From: Lachnospiraceae bacterium
GTDB lineage: Bacteria; Bacillota; Clostridia; Lachnospirales; Lachnospiraceae
Direction of reading: 5' to 3'
Length of the DNA stretch: 64,000 nt
Assembly (NCBI GenBank): GCA_017474455.1
Contig: JAFVHP010000034.1
Span: 62,001 to 126,000, forward strand
Part shown: piece after piece, positions 53,505 to 62,452 of the stretch
Position numbering within the stretch: position 1 is the first letter of the stretch
Layout: each line of letters opens with the position of its first letter
Program-made: the position numbers and the translations under genes
Notes under the pieces: model-generated
Told to the model about the DNA's origin: nothing
The model's database searches: none
What the model saw: the letters and a program-made list of their open reading frames with translations, nothing else

Positions 53505-55427
53505 ATGCCTGCATCCAACCAGTACGGTGCGGAAAATATCAAAGTCCTGGAAGGCCTGGAGGCGGTGCGTACCCGTCCGGGCATGTATATAGGCAGTGTT
53601 TCCACCAGAGGTCTCAACCACCTTATCTATGAAATAGTCGATAACGCCGTCGACGAACACCTGGCCGGTGTCTGTGACACGATCGACGTCACTCTCGAAG
53701 CCGACGGCTCCTGCACAGTAGAAGATAACGGGCGCGGTATCCCGGTCGACATGCATGAAAAAGGCGTAAGCGCCGAACGTATCGTCATGACGACCCTGCA
53801 TGCCGGCGGTAAGATTGACAACAACGCCTATAAGACCAGCGGCGGCCTTCACGGCGTAGGATCTTCCGTTGTCAACGCCCTGTCTGCCAGAATGACCGTG
53901 CGGGTCAAGCACGACGGAGAACTCTTCGAAGACTGTTATGAGCGCGGCAATCCCATAACAAAACTTGAAAACGGCCTTCTTCCGGTGGTCGGAAGATCGC
54001 GCGGTTCAGGCACGATCATCAATTTCCTTCCTGACAGCGAAATATTTGAAAAGACCAGGTTCAAGGAAGATGACGTCAAGAGCAGGCTTCATGAGACCGC
54101 ATATCTTAATCCCCGCCTTACCATCAATTATGAAGACAAAAGACCCGGCACCGAAGAGAAGATCTGCTTTCATGAGCCAGACGGCATAGTCGGCTTTATC
54201 CGCGAACTGAACGGTACGAACGAACCTGTTACGGATATCATTTCCTTCTCGGGAGAAAGTGAAGGCATCAGGGTCGAAGTCGCGTTTCAGTACATTAACG
54301 AATTCCATGAAGAGGTCATGGGTTTCTGCAACAACATTTACAATGCGGAGGGCGGGACCCATCTGACCGGCTTTAAGACCATGTTTACCCAGGTCATCAA
54401 TTCATACGCAAGGGATCTGGGCATCCTTAAGGAAAAAGACGCCAATTTCACCGGTGCCGACGTCCGGAACGGAATGACGGCCGTTATTTCCATACAGCAT
54501 CCGGATCCGCGGTTTGAAGGCCAGACCAAGACCAAACTGGACAACCAGGACGCGGCCAAAGCACTGAGCCAGGTCACCGGTGATGAAGTTGTCCGCTACT
54601 TTGACAGGAACATCGAAGTCGTCAAAAGCATCATAGAATGTGCCGAGAAATCCGCCAAGATCAGGAAATCGGAACAGAGGGCAAAAACAAATCTTCTGAC
54701 AAAGCAGAAGTTTTCCTTTGATTCCAACGGCAAACTGGCCAACTGCGAGAGCAGGGACGCTTCAAAATGCGAGATCTTCATCGTGGAAGGTGATTCAGCG
54801 GGCGGCAGCGCAAAAACTGCGAGGAACAGGCAGTACCAGGCCATACTGCCGATCCGGGGCAAGATCCTGAACGTTGAAAAGGCAAGCATAGACAAGGTAC
54901 TCGCCAATGCCGAGATCAAGTCCATGATCAACGCTTTCGGCTGCGGCTTTTCGGAAGGTTACGGCAATGATTTTGACATATCCAAACTCAGGTACGACAA
55001 GATCATCATCATGGCCGACGCCGACGTGGACGGGGCCCATATATCCACACTCCTTCTGACCCTGTTCTACAGGTTTATGCCTGACCTTATCTACCAGGGA
55101 CATGTATATGTCGCGATGCCGCCGCTCTATAAAGTCATGCCCAAAAAGGGCCAGGAAGAGTATCTTTACGATGATTACGCCCTGGCCAGGTACCGCAAGA
55201 CCCACAAGCCCGGCTTCACGCTGCAGAGATACAAGGGCCTTGGCGAAATGGATCCGGAACAGCTTTGGGAGACCACTCTTGATCCGGAACGCAGGAAACT
55301 GAAGCTTGTCCAGATCGAGGATGCCAGAATGGCATCCGGCATGACCGAGCTTCTGATGGGCACGGAAGTGCTTCCGAGAAGAGAATTCATACATTCACAT
55401 GCATCAGAAGCGGAACTGGATGTCTGA
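53505..55427 (+). CDS. parE: Type II topoisomerase subunit B (ParE/GyrB family)
   Basis: The ATPase subunit of a type II topoisomerase. The 640 residues have the GHKL motifs EIVDNAVDEHLAG, DNGRGIPVD and GGLHGVGSSVVNAL, the TOPRIM motif EGDSAGGSAK and ADADVDGAHI, and the C-terminal YKGLGEMDPEQLWETT. ParE versus GyrB cannot be settled from this subunit alone; the partner gene favours ParE. AAGGAG lies upstream. Confidence 0.9.
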   Translation: MPASNQYGAENIKVLEGLEAVRTRPGMYIGSVSTRGLNHLIYEIVDNAVDEHLAGVCDTIDVTLEADGSCTVEDNGRGIPVDMHEKGVSAERIVMTTLHAGGKIDNNAYKTSGGLHGVGSSVVNALSARMTVRVKHDGELFEDCYERGNPITKLENGLLPVVGRSRGSGTIINFLPDSEIFEKTRFKEDDVKSRLHETAYLNPRLTINYEDKRPGTEEKICFHEPDGIVGFIRELNGTNEPVTDIISFSGESEGIRVEVAFQYINEFHEEVMGFCNNIYNAEGGTHLTGFKTMFTQVINSYARDLGILKEKDANFTGADVRNGMTAVISIQHPDPRFEGQTKTKLDNQDAAKALSQVTGDEVVRYFDRNIEVVKSIIECAEKSAKIRKSEQRAKTNLLTKQKFSFDSNGKLANCESRDASKCEIFIVEGDSAGGSAKTARNRQYQAILPIRGKILNVEKASIDKVLANAEIKSMINAFGCGFSEGYGNDFDISKLRYDKIIIMADADVDGAHISTLLLTLFYRFMPDLIYQGHVYVAMPPLYKVMPKKGQEEYLYDDYALARYRKTHKPGFTLQRYKGLGEMDPEQLWETTLDPERRKLKLVQIEDARMASGMTELLMGTEVLPRREFIHSHASEAELDV

Positions 55428-55458
55428 TGTCACTTGACCTTCGGTTACAGGGGGAAGC

Positions 55459-57696
55459 GTGGAAGATTCAATAATCAAAACCGAATATTCGGAACTGATG
55501 CAGAAGTCGTATATCGACTATGCAATGAGCGTCATTATAGCCAGGGCACTGCCGGATTTCAGGGACGGTCTGAAACCCGTCCAGAGAAGGACGCTGTACG
55601 ATATGAGCGCCCTGGGGATTTATTCCGACAGGCCTTACAGGAAGAGTGCGAGGATAGTCGGGGATACGATGGGTAAGTATCACCCCCACGGCGATACTTC
55701 CATTTACGACTGCCTTGTCGTTATGGCGCAGGACTTCAAGAAGGCTCTGCCGCTGGTAGACGGGCATGGCAATTTCGGCAATATCGAAGGCGACGGGGCT
55801 GCCGCCATGCGTTACACGGAAGCAAGGCTGCAGAAGATCACCGAAGAAGCGTTCCTTGCCGATCTGGACAAGGATGTCGTGGATTTTATCCCGAACTTCG
55901 ATGAAACGGAAAAAGAGCCCTCTGTCCTTCCGGTAAGGATACCGCATTTTCTGATCAACGGTTCTGAGGGTATCGCCGTCGGTATGGCTACTTCGACGCC
56001 TCCCCATAACCTGGGCGAAGTCATAGATGCCGAAATAGCACTTCTGGACGATCCGGATCTGACGGATACAGACCTGATGCGGTTCGTCCCCGGACCTGAT
56101 TTTCCCACAGGCGGCGAAGTCGTCAACAGGGACGACCTGAAAGAAATATACGAGACAGGGACCGGCAGGATAAAGATCCGCGGGAAAGTCGAGGTGGAAA
56201 AGGGCAAAGCCGGCAGGACCAACGTGGTCATAACCGAGATCCCATATACCATGATCGGCGCCGGTATCGGCAAGTTCTTAAGCGATGTCGCGCAGCTGTC
56301 CGAATCCAAACTCACCCAGGACATCGTGGATATCACCAACCAGTCCTCCAAGGAAGGGATCCGCATCGTGATCGAACTCAGACGCGATGCCAATGTAGAG
56401 AACTTCAAAAACCTCCTTTACAGGAAGACACGGCTGGAAGATACCTTCGGCGTCAATATGCTCGGTATCCTGAACGGAAAGCCGGAGACCCTGGGGCTTA
56501 AGGACATACTGAAGGCAAGCATAGATTTCCAGTATGAAACGAACCGCAGGAAATACACCAACCTCCTGAAGCATGAACAGGAGAAGAGGGAAGTCCAGGA
56601 AGGCCTGATCAAAGCCTGCAACGTGATCGACCTGATCATTGAGATCCTGCGCGGGTCCACCGACCGGGCGATGGCAAAGAAATGCCTGGTGGAAGGTGAA
56701 ACGGCAGGCATCCGCTTCCGTTCAAGGGAATCGGAGATCATGGCTTCCCAGCTGCTGTTTACGGAAAGGCAGGCTGACGCCATCCTCGAGATGAGGCTCT
56801 ACAGACTGATCGGACTGGAGATCAACGCCCTCCTCAAAGAACATGAACAGACTGTAGCCAACATCTATCGTTATGAAGACATCCTTGAGGAAAAGAGTTC
56901 GATGACCCAGGTCATCCGCCAGGAACTCCTGTCGTTTCGGAAAAACTATGCCGTTCCCAGGAAGACCCTGATCAAACAGGCGGAAGAAGCCAGGTTTACC
57001 GTCGAAGCCCCCAAAGAGCATGACGTCCTGTTTGTTATGGACAGGTTCGGGTACGCGAAGCTCCTTGACCCCGCATCCCTCGAACGGAACAGGGATGCGA
57101 TCGAATCCGAATACCGCTATTATTTCATCTGCAGAAGCAGCGGTAAGATCTGCCTGTTTACAGACAAAGGCAACCTGCATACATTCAAGGTCAGCGACCT
57201 GCCCGAAGTCAAACTTCGGGACAAGGGCGTACCTGTCGACAATATCAGTAATTTTTCGTCTGATTCCGAACATGTCATACTGGCGGCAAGCCAGAAAGAC
57301 CTCAACCTGTACAGACTGCTGTTCGCATCCAGAAACGGTTTTGTCAAAATGGTGGACGGCGGGGAATTCGACGTGACCAGAAAGACCGTGGCCGCCACAA
57401 AACTGGCGGACGGCGACCTTCTTGCGGACGTGGCTGTCAACACGGGCGCCGCTTTTGTCGTCATGCGCACAGCGCAGGGGTATATGCTCAAGGTAAGGGC
57501 TGACGATATCCCGGTCATGAAAAAAACGGCGGCAGGTGTCCACGGCATCAAACTCGTCAAGGGGGACGAACTGGACAGTGCCTGGCTGACAGGCGATAAT
57601 AGTAACAGCATCATCATGATCAAAGACAGGCCTTTCGACACGCAGGGTCTGAAAACGGCAGGCCGCGGTACCAGAGGTTCAAAGATCAGGCTCTGA
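55459..57696 (+). CDS. parC: Type II topoisomerase subunit A (ParC/GyrA family)
   Basis: The DNA-cleaving subunit. The 745 residues show YAMSVIIARALPDFRDGLKPVQRR, KYHPHGDTSIYD, and the catalytic tyrosine in AAMRYTEARL (about residue 118). The C-terminal half forms beta-pinwheel repeats, but the GyrA box (QRRGGKG-like) is not seen, and the length is nearer to ParC. The QRDR position after HPHGD is Thr. The start is GTG with AGGGGGAA just upstream. Topoisomerase IV is favoured; a second gyrAB elsewhere would be expected. Confidence 0.88.
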   Translation: MEDSIIKTEYSELMQKSYIDYAMSVIIARALPDFRDGLKPVQRRTLYDMSALGIYSDRPYRKSARIVGDTMGKYHPHGDTSIYDCLVVMAQDFKKALPLVDGHGNFGNIEGDGAAAMRYTEARLQKITEEAFLADLDKDVVDFIPNFDETEKEPSVLPVRIPHFLINGSEGIAVGMATSTPPHNLGEVIDAEIALLDDPDLTDTDLMRFVPGPDFPTGGEVVNRDDLKEIYETGTGRIKIRGKVEVEKGKAGRTNVVITEIPYTMIGAGIGKFLSDVAQLSESKLTQDIVDITNQSSKEGIRIVIELRRDANVENFKNLLYRKTRLEDTFGVNMLGILNGKPETLGLKDILKASIDFQYETNRRKYTNLLKHEQEKREVQEGLIKACNVIDLIIEILRGSTDRAMAKKCLVEGETAGIRFRSRESEIMASQLLFTERQADAILEMRLYRLIGLEINALLKEHEQTVANIYRYEDILEEKSSMTQVIRQELLSFRKNYAVPRKTLIKQAEEARFTVEAPKEHDVLFVMDRFGYAKLLDPASLERNRDAIESEYRYYFICRSSGKICLFTDKGNLHTFKVSDLPEVKLRDKGVPVDNISNFSSDSEHVILAASQKDLNLYRLLFASRNGFVKMVDGGEFDVTRKTVAATKLADGDLLADVAVNTGAAFVVMRTAQGYMLKVRADDIPVMKKTAAGVHGIKLVKGDELDSAWLTGDNSNSIIMIKDRPFDTQGLKTAGRGTRGSKIRL

Positions 57697-57715
57697 CGGC
57701 CGGGGAGGTTCAGTA

Positions 57716-58276
57716 TTGAGAGTAATAGCAGGAAGCGCCAGGCGCCAGCTTCTGAAAACACCTGACGGGCTCAAGACCAGGCCTACACAGGACAGAATCA
57801 AAGAAACACTGTTCAATATCATCCAGAATGAGGTTCCCGGAAGCCTGTTCTGTGATTTCTGCTGCGGCGGCGGCGGGATCGGGATAGAAGCGCTGTCCCG
57901 CGGTGCTGTGCGCGCGTATTTCATAGAAAATGACAAGGATGCGCTTTCGTGCCTCGTTGACAACATCAAAAAAACGCATTTTGAGGACACTGCGGTCGTG
58001 CTCCGGACAGATGCGGCGGCGGCCCTTTCAAGGATCCATGAAAAGCATCTGGATATCGTATATATCGATCCGCCTTACGACAGCCCCCTGGCGGCGCAGA
58101 TCGTACAGGCGCTTTATGATATGCCTTATATAGACGAGAATACACTGATCATCGTCGAGACCTCGCTGACCAGCGATTTTTCTTTTCTTGAAGATGCAGG
58201 CTTTGTCCTGGAGAGAGAAAAGCGCTATAAGACCCAGCGTCACCTTTTTATCAGGAAAGAGAGCCAGAATCAATGA
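57716..58276 (+). CDS. rsmD: 16S rRNA (guanine966-N2)-methyltransferase RsmD
   Basis: RsmD methylates G966 of 16S rRNA. The 186 residues start [26 protein letters not shown], then the SAM site [22 protein letters not shown] and the catalytic VYIDPPYDS. The start is TTG with GGGGAGG upstream. It overlaps coaD by 4 nt, as often seen. Confidence 0.95.
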   Translation: MRVIAGSARRQLLKTPDGLKTRPTQDRIKETLFNIIQNEVPGSLFCDFCCGGGGIGIEALSRGAVRAYFIENDKDALSCLVDNIKKTHFEDTAVVLRTDAAAALSRIHEKHLDIVYIDPPYDSPLAAQIVQALYDMPYIDENTLIIVETSLTSDFSFLEDAGFVLEREKRYKTQRHLFIRKESQNQ

Positions 58277-58761
58277 AAAAAGCTGTTTATCCCGGAAGTT
58301 TCGATCCGGTAACATACGGTCATATGGATATCATATACAGGGCTGCGTCCATGTTTGATGAGGTGCTGGTCTCTGTACTGGACAATAAAGCCAAGTCTCC
58401 ATTGTTTTCCGTAGATGAACGTGTTAAAATGTTAAAGCTGGTGACTTCAGATATTCCCAATGTCCGTGTTGATTCTTTCTCCGGATTATTGATCGATTAT
58501 GCAAAGAAAATGGACGTGCATACCTCGATCCGCGGTCTGAGGGCTGTTACAGACTTCGAGTATGAGCTTCAGATCGCGCAGACCAACAGACTCTTATCCG
58601 GCGGCGAACTGGATACAATACTGTTGATCACAAGCCTCGAATATGCTTATCTCAGTTCATCCAGCGTAAAAGAGATCGCTTCTTTCGGCGGTGATATTTC
58701 AAAATGTGTCCCGCCCGTCGTCGAAGCGATGATCAAGGAAAAGTATTCAAACAGGTCCTAA
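58273..58761 (+). CDS. coaD: Phosphopantetheine adenylyltransferase
   Basis: CoaD makes dephospho-CoA from 4'-phosphopantetheine and ATP. The 162 residues have [13 protein letters not shown] (T/HxGH motif), [20 protein letters not shown] and [20 protein letters not shown] overlap with rsmD. Confidence 0.96.
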   Translation: MKKAVYPGSFDPVTYGHMDIIYRAASMFDEVLVSVLDNKAKSPLFSVDERVKMLKLVTSDIPNVRVDSFSGLLIDYAKKMDVHTSIRGLRAVTDFEYELQIAQTNRLLSGGELDTILLITSLEYAYLSSSSVKEIASFGGDISKCVPPVVEAMIKEKYSNRS

Positions 58762-58778
58762 AACACAGGAGTAAACGC

Positions 58779-59489
58779 ATGAGCAGCAGAATCGAACAGC
58801 AGATAGATCAAATCGAAGATTATATTGACGGCTGTAAATTCCAGCCTTTCTCCAATACCAAGATCATCGTCGACAGGGACGAGATCGAGGATCTTCTTGA
58901 GCAGTTAAGGGCAAAAACTCCTGAAGAGATCAAGCATTATCAGCGGATCATCAGCAATAAGGAAGCCATCCTGAATGACGCCAGGAAGAAGGCGGAAGAG
59001 CTCATTAATGAAGCCACCGAGCATACCAACGCCCTGGTCAACGAACACGAGATCATGCAGCAGGCATACGCGCAGGCAAACGAAGTCGTCCAGGCGGCGT
59101 CCGCGCAGGCTCAGGAGATCCTTGACAGGGCAGTCCAGGAGGCAAATGCATACAGGGCATCCGCGGCACAGTATATGGATGATATGCTTTCTTCACTGGA
59201 AGCTGTTACGGACAACACCGTGCAGCGTCAGAACATGCTGCAGAACGAGGTAATGCAGCAGCTTGGCGGTTATCTCAATACCATCAGGCAGAACCGTGCC
59301 GAACTGGCTTTGCAGCAGGAAGCGGCGCAGGATGCGGAGTATTATAACGATTATACCGGTGAAGCCGGAATGACAGGGCAGCTTGATCCCGGTGCTGTTG
59401 CCGGACAGCTGACCGGCTCCATGGGCACAGGTCCCTTGCCTGTCTCAGATACCGGTGAACTGAATACCGATATGTTCAGGAAAAACTGA
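58779..59489 (+). CDS. Coiled-coil protein of unknown function (ATPase subunit H-like)
   Basis: The 236-residue protein from ATG 58779 (CAGGAG upstream) has an N-terminal SSRIEQQIDQIEDYIDGCKF region, a long Ala/Glu/Gln-rich coiled coil (about 50-200) and a Gly-rich, acidic C-terminal tail. Similar proteins follow coaD in Clostridia and are often labelled vacuolar ATPase subunit H or DivIVA-like. No enzyme motif is visible. A structural role near the membrane or division site is possible but unproven. Confidence 0.8.
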   Translation: MSSRIEQQIDQIEDYIDGCKFQPFSNTKIIVDRDEIEDLLEQLRAKTPEEIKHYQRIISNKEAILNDARKKAEELINEATEHTNALVNEHEIMQQAYAQANEVVQAASAQAQEILDRAVQEANAYRASAAQYMDDMLSSLEAVTDNTVQRQNMLQNEVMQQLGGYLNTIRQNRAELALQQEAAQDAEYYNDYTGEAGMTGQLDPGAVAGQLTGSMGTGPLPVSDTGELNTDMFRKN

Positions 59490-59520
59490 ACACAGGGTAT
59501 CGTTCTCTGACTGTTTTATC

Positions 59521-59552
59521 AACAGACTGCCTGGCTGCAGTCTGTTTTTTTT
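59521..59552 (+). terminator. Terminator directly before the HAD gene ribosome site
   Basis: AACAGACTGC (59521-59530) pairs with GCAGTCTGTT (59537-59546), then eight T. The next bases are the AAGGAG site of the following gene. Confidence 0.9.
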
Positions 59553-59562
59553 AAGGAGCAGC

Positions 59563-60249
59563 ATGTACATTCTGCCTGAAGGCATCCGCGGCATCATATT
59601 TGACCTTGACGGCACGCTCGTCGATTCGATGTGGGTGTGGGGTGCCATAGATATTGAATATCTGGGCAGTTTCGGGATCCCGGTCCCTGAGGATCTGCAG
59701 ATCCTTCTGGGCGGCCTCAGCTTCACCGAAACAGCCGTGTATTTTAAGGAACACTTTGGCATACAGGATCCCGTTGAAAAAATAGAAGCGGACTGGAACC
59801 GTATGGCTTTTGAGAAATACCGCGATGATGTCAGGCTGAAGACCGGTGCCGGGGATCTTCTGAGATTCCTTAAGGACCGCCATATTCCGGCCGGCATCGC
59901 GACCAGCAATTCAATGGAACTGGTCGGAACGCTTCTTTCTTCCCTCGGGATCAGTGACTGTTTCAGCGCCATTGTGACAGGGCATGAGGTCTCAAGAGGA
60001 AAACCGGACCCGGAGATCTATCTGACCTGCGCGAAAAGACTGGGAGTTGACCCGGGAGCCATACTGGCCTTTGAAGATGTTGTCAACGGTATTCTTTCCG
60101 CAAAAAGGGCCGGCATGAAAGTCTGTGCCGTTTACGATGAACACTGCAGCCGGCTGGATAACGAAAAAAGAGATCTGGCCGACTTTTTCATCTATGATTA
60201 TCTTGCACCGTCCTTTAACGAGTCCGTCCGGGCTCTCAGGCAGGAATAA
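59563..60249 (+). CDS. HAD family hydrolase (beta-phosphoglucomutase-like phosphatase)
   Basis: The 228 residues contain HAD motif I FDLDGTLVDS (about 11-20), motif II IATSNS, the lysine in SRGKPDPEIYL and motif IV FEDVVNGI. A four-helix cap lies between motifs I and II. The substrate is not predictable. AAGGAG precedes the ATG, immediately after a terminator, so expression may depend on readthrough. Confidence 0.9.
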   Translation: MYILPEGIRGIIFDLDGTLVDSMWVWGAIDIEYLGSFGIPVPEDLQILLGGLSFTETAVYFKEHFGIQDPVEKIEADWNRMAFEKYRDDVRLKTGAGDLLRFLKDRHIPAGIATSNSMELVGTLLSSLGISDCFSAIVTGHEVSRGKPDPEIYLTCAKRLGVDPGAILAFEDVVNGILSAKRAGMKVCAVYDEHCSRLDNEKRDLADFFIYDYLAPSFNESVRALRQE

Positions 60250-60275
60250 ACATCCGTTGAAGAAGGATCTTTCCG

Positions 60276-60872
60276 ATGATAGTAAAAAAAGGTGATTTCG
60301 GTTACTTAGAGAACAGAAGACTGTTGATGAGCGCTGCTTCGCTGTTTATGCTGGCCGTCATCCTGATCATGTATTTCGGGGCAAAAGCGCATTTTGGCAC
60401 GAACAGGAATCTTTTTACGGTCTTCGCCGCATTATGCTGCATTCCGGCAGGGAAGAGCATCGTAAGCACGATCATGTATTTTCTGGCAAAAGGATGTCCC
60501 GGGAGTGCCCGCAATATGATCGACCCTGTCATATCAGGATCGGGAACTGTCTCCGCGTATGATCTTTACCTTACCGGATACAGCCAAAACTACGTGCTCT
60601 GGCACACCTGTGCAATAGATAAGAGCATTCTGGTCTTTTCGCCTCTTCTTTCCACATCAGGTACTGCTGCCAGAAAAACTGCCGTTCCGGTCGAAGAACA
60701 CATTAAAAAGATACTCGCAAATGATTCCATAAACGGATGGACCGTCCACGTTTTTACAGACGTGAAGAAATACACGGAAAGGCTGGATAATATCCTGCAT
60801 TCCGCCCCCCATGACGCGCCGCTTTCAGGAGAAAAGCGGATAATGGATATCCTTAAGGCGGTCTCCCTCTGA
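60276..60872 (+). CDS. Conserved-looking membrane protein of unknown function
   Basis: The 198 residues have two membrane segments (about 17-36 and 45-70) and a C-terminal soluble domain of about 125 residues, without a recognised motif. It ends in a TGATG junction with the pseudouridine synthase gene, so both are translated together. GAAGGATC precedes the ATG. No function can be named. Confidence 0.78.
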   Translation: MIVKKGDFGYLENRRLLMSAASLFMLAVILIMYFGAKAHFGTNRNLFTVFAALCCIPAGKSIVSTIMYFLAKGCPGSARNMIDPVISGSGTVSAYDLYLTGYSQNYVLWHTCAIDKSILVFSPLLSTSGTAARKTAVPVEEHIKKILANDSINGWTVHVFTDVKKYTERLDNILHSAPHDAPLSGEKRIMDILKAVSL

Positions 60873-61900
60873 TGCAGATACTGGATGTCGGCCGTTCCGA
60901 CGCGCAGCAGAGACTGGACAAATATCTTTTCCGGATCTTTCCCGGGGCTCCAAGGTCTTTTATCTACCGGATGCTCCGCAAAAAGAATATCGTGCTGAAC
61001 GGTAAAAAGGCCGAACCGTCGGCCATCATCAGTGAAAATGACAGGATCACCTGCTATTTTTCCGACGAGACATATCAGCATTTCAGGGAAGCCGCGACCG
61101 GTACCGCTGTAAGCGGAAAGACGCCTGTAAAGCCAGATGACGGGGCAGAAGAGGCAACAGGGTTTTATCTGGCGCATAAAGACGATGTACGGATCCTGTA
61201 TGAGGACAGCGACATGGCCGCGCTGGACAAACCTGCCGGCATGTTCTCCCAGCCGCAGGGCAGTGACCTGTCCGCCGCGGAGTGGCTGACAGGCCGTGAG
61301 CTTTTCGAAGGCCGGATCACCGAAGATCAGCTTGCGTACTTCAGGCCGGCTCCCTGTCACAGGCTGGACAGGAATACTTCCGGGATCCTGCTGTGCGCAA
61401 AAACTGTACGTGCCGCCTCCCTTCTGTCCGCAATGTTCCGTGACAGAACCGGCGAAAAGGAATATAGTCTGATAGTACAGGGCACACCTCCCAGGACGGG
61501 GATCATCGAAGGCATACTGAAAAAGGACGAAGCATCGGGTAAAATGATCCTTCTGCCCGGTTCGCCTTCCGATCCCGGCTATAGCCGCACGGAATATACG
61601 AGAATCCGGTCGGGAAACGGGATCTCCATGGTACAGGCCCTGCTCATAACCGGCAGGACACACCAGCTCAGGGTGCATATGTCCGAGGCAGGATTTCCTA
61701 TCATCGGTGACCCGCTTTACGGCGACGCGGATGTAAACAGGTCCTGGAGGGCAAAAGGAGTGCGCAGACAGCTCCTGCACTGTTCCAGGATCAGGCTCTC
61801 CGACGAAGTATCGACTTATATGGGTCCTCCCGGAGGGGAGATACGCAGCCCCCTGCCGGAGATATTTAAAAAATGCATCGGTCTTACCGGAGGAAAATAA
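60872..61900 (+). CDS. RluA family pseudouridine synthase
   Basis: The 342-residue protein has an N-terminal S4-like RNA-binding domain (RLDKYLFRIFPGAPRSFIYRML) and the catalytic domain with HRLDRNTSG (Asp in the conserved position) and GRTHQLRVHM. The target uridine (23S rRNA or tRNA) is not predictable. The start overlaps the preceding stop by 1 nt. Confidence 0.93.
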   Translation: MQILDVGRSDAQQRLDKYLFRIFPGAPRSFIYRMLRKKNIVLNGKKAEPSAIISENDRITCYFSDETYQHFREAATGTAVSGKTPVKPDDGAEEATGFYLAHKDDVRILYEDSDMAALDKPAGMFSQPQGSDLSAAEWLTGRELFEGRITEDQLAYFRPAPCHRLDRNTSGILLCAKTVRAASLLSAMFRDRTGEKEYSLIVQGTPPRTGIIEGILKKDEASGKMILLPGSPSDPGYSRTEYTRIRSGNGISMVQALLITGRTHQLRVHMSEAGFPIIGDPLYGDADVNRSWRAKGVRRQLLHCSRIRLSDEVSTYMGPPGGEIRSPLPEIFKKCIGLTGGK

Positions 61901-62452
61901 TTGGCCACATGGAATTCCAGAGGTCTTCGGGGCTCTCTTCTTGAAGAGATGCTGAACAGGACCAATGAAAAATACAGGGAACAGCATCTTGCCCTTATCC
62001 AGAAAGTTCCGACCCCGATCACTCCCGTTCGGATCGATCCGGATAACCGCCAGATCAGTCTGGCTTACTTCGACCAGAAGAGTACCGTCGATTACATAGG
62101 CGTCATCCAGGGACTGCCCGTGTGTTTTGACGCGAAAGAAAGTGCAACGATGACTTTTTCCCTGCAGAACGTCCATCCGCACCAGGTCAGTTTCATGCAG
62201 GAATTTGAGCGCCAGGAAGGTATCGCCTTCTTCCTGATCTATTATAAAAGCGAAGAACTGTACTATTACCTGCCTTTCAGGCATTTCCTTCCCTTCTGGG
62301 AAAGAGCCGAAAAGGGAGGCCGGAAAAGTTTCCGTTTTGAAGAACTGGACAAAACTTTCGTGCTCGGCCAGCATCAGGGCGTAATGATCCCTTATCTGGA
62401 AATGATCAATAAAGACCTTCTGGAAAGAGAGGAGAATACAGACAGAAAATGA
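61901..62452 (+). CDS. recU: Holliday junction resolvase RecU
   Basis: RecU resolves four-way junctions in Firmicutes. The 183 residues contain the nuclease core STVDYIGV and CFDAKES; the usual EAK of the active site is DAK here, a conservative change. The start is TTG, with GGAGG 7 nt upstream, right after the previous stop. RecU complements the RuvAB pair at 21948. Confidence 0.9.
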   Translation: MATWNSRGLRGSLLEEMLNRTNEKYREQHLALIQKVPTPITPVRIDPDNRQISLAYFDQKSTVDYIGVIQGLPVCFDAKESATMTFSLQNVHPHQVSFMQEFERQEGIAFFLIYYKSEELYYYLPFRHFLPFWERAEKGGRKSFRFEELDKTFVLGQHQGVMIPYLEMINKDLLEREENTDRK

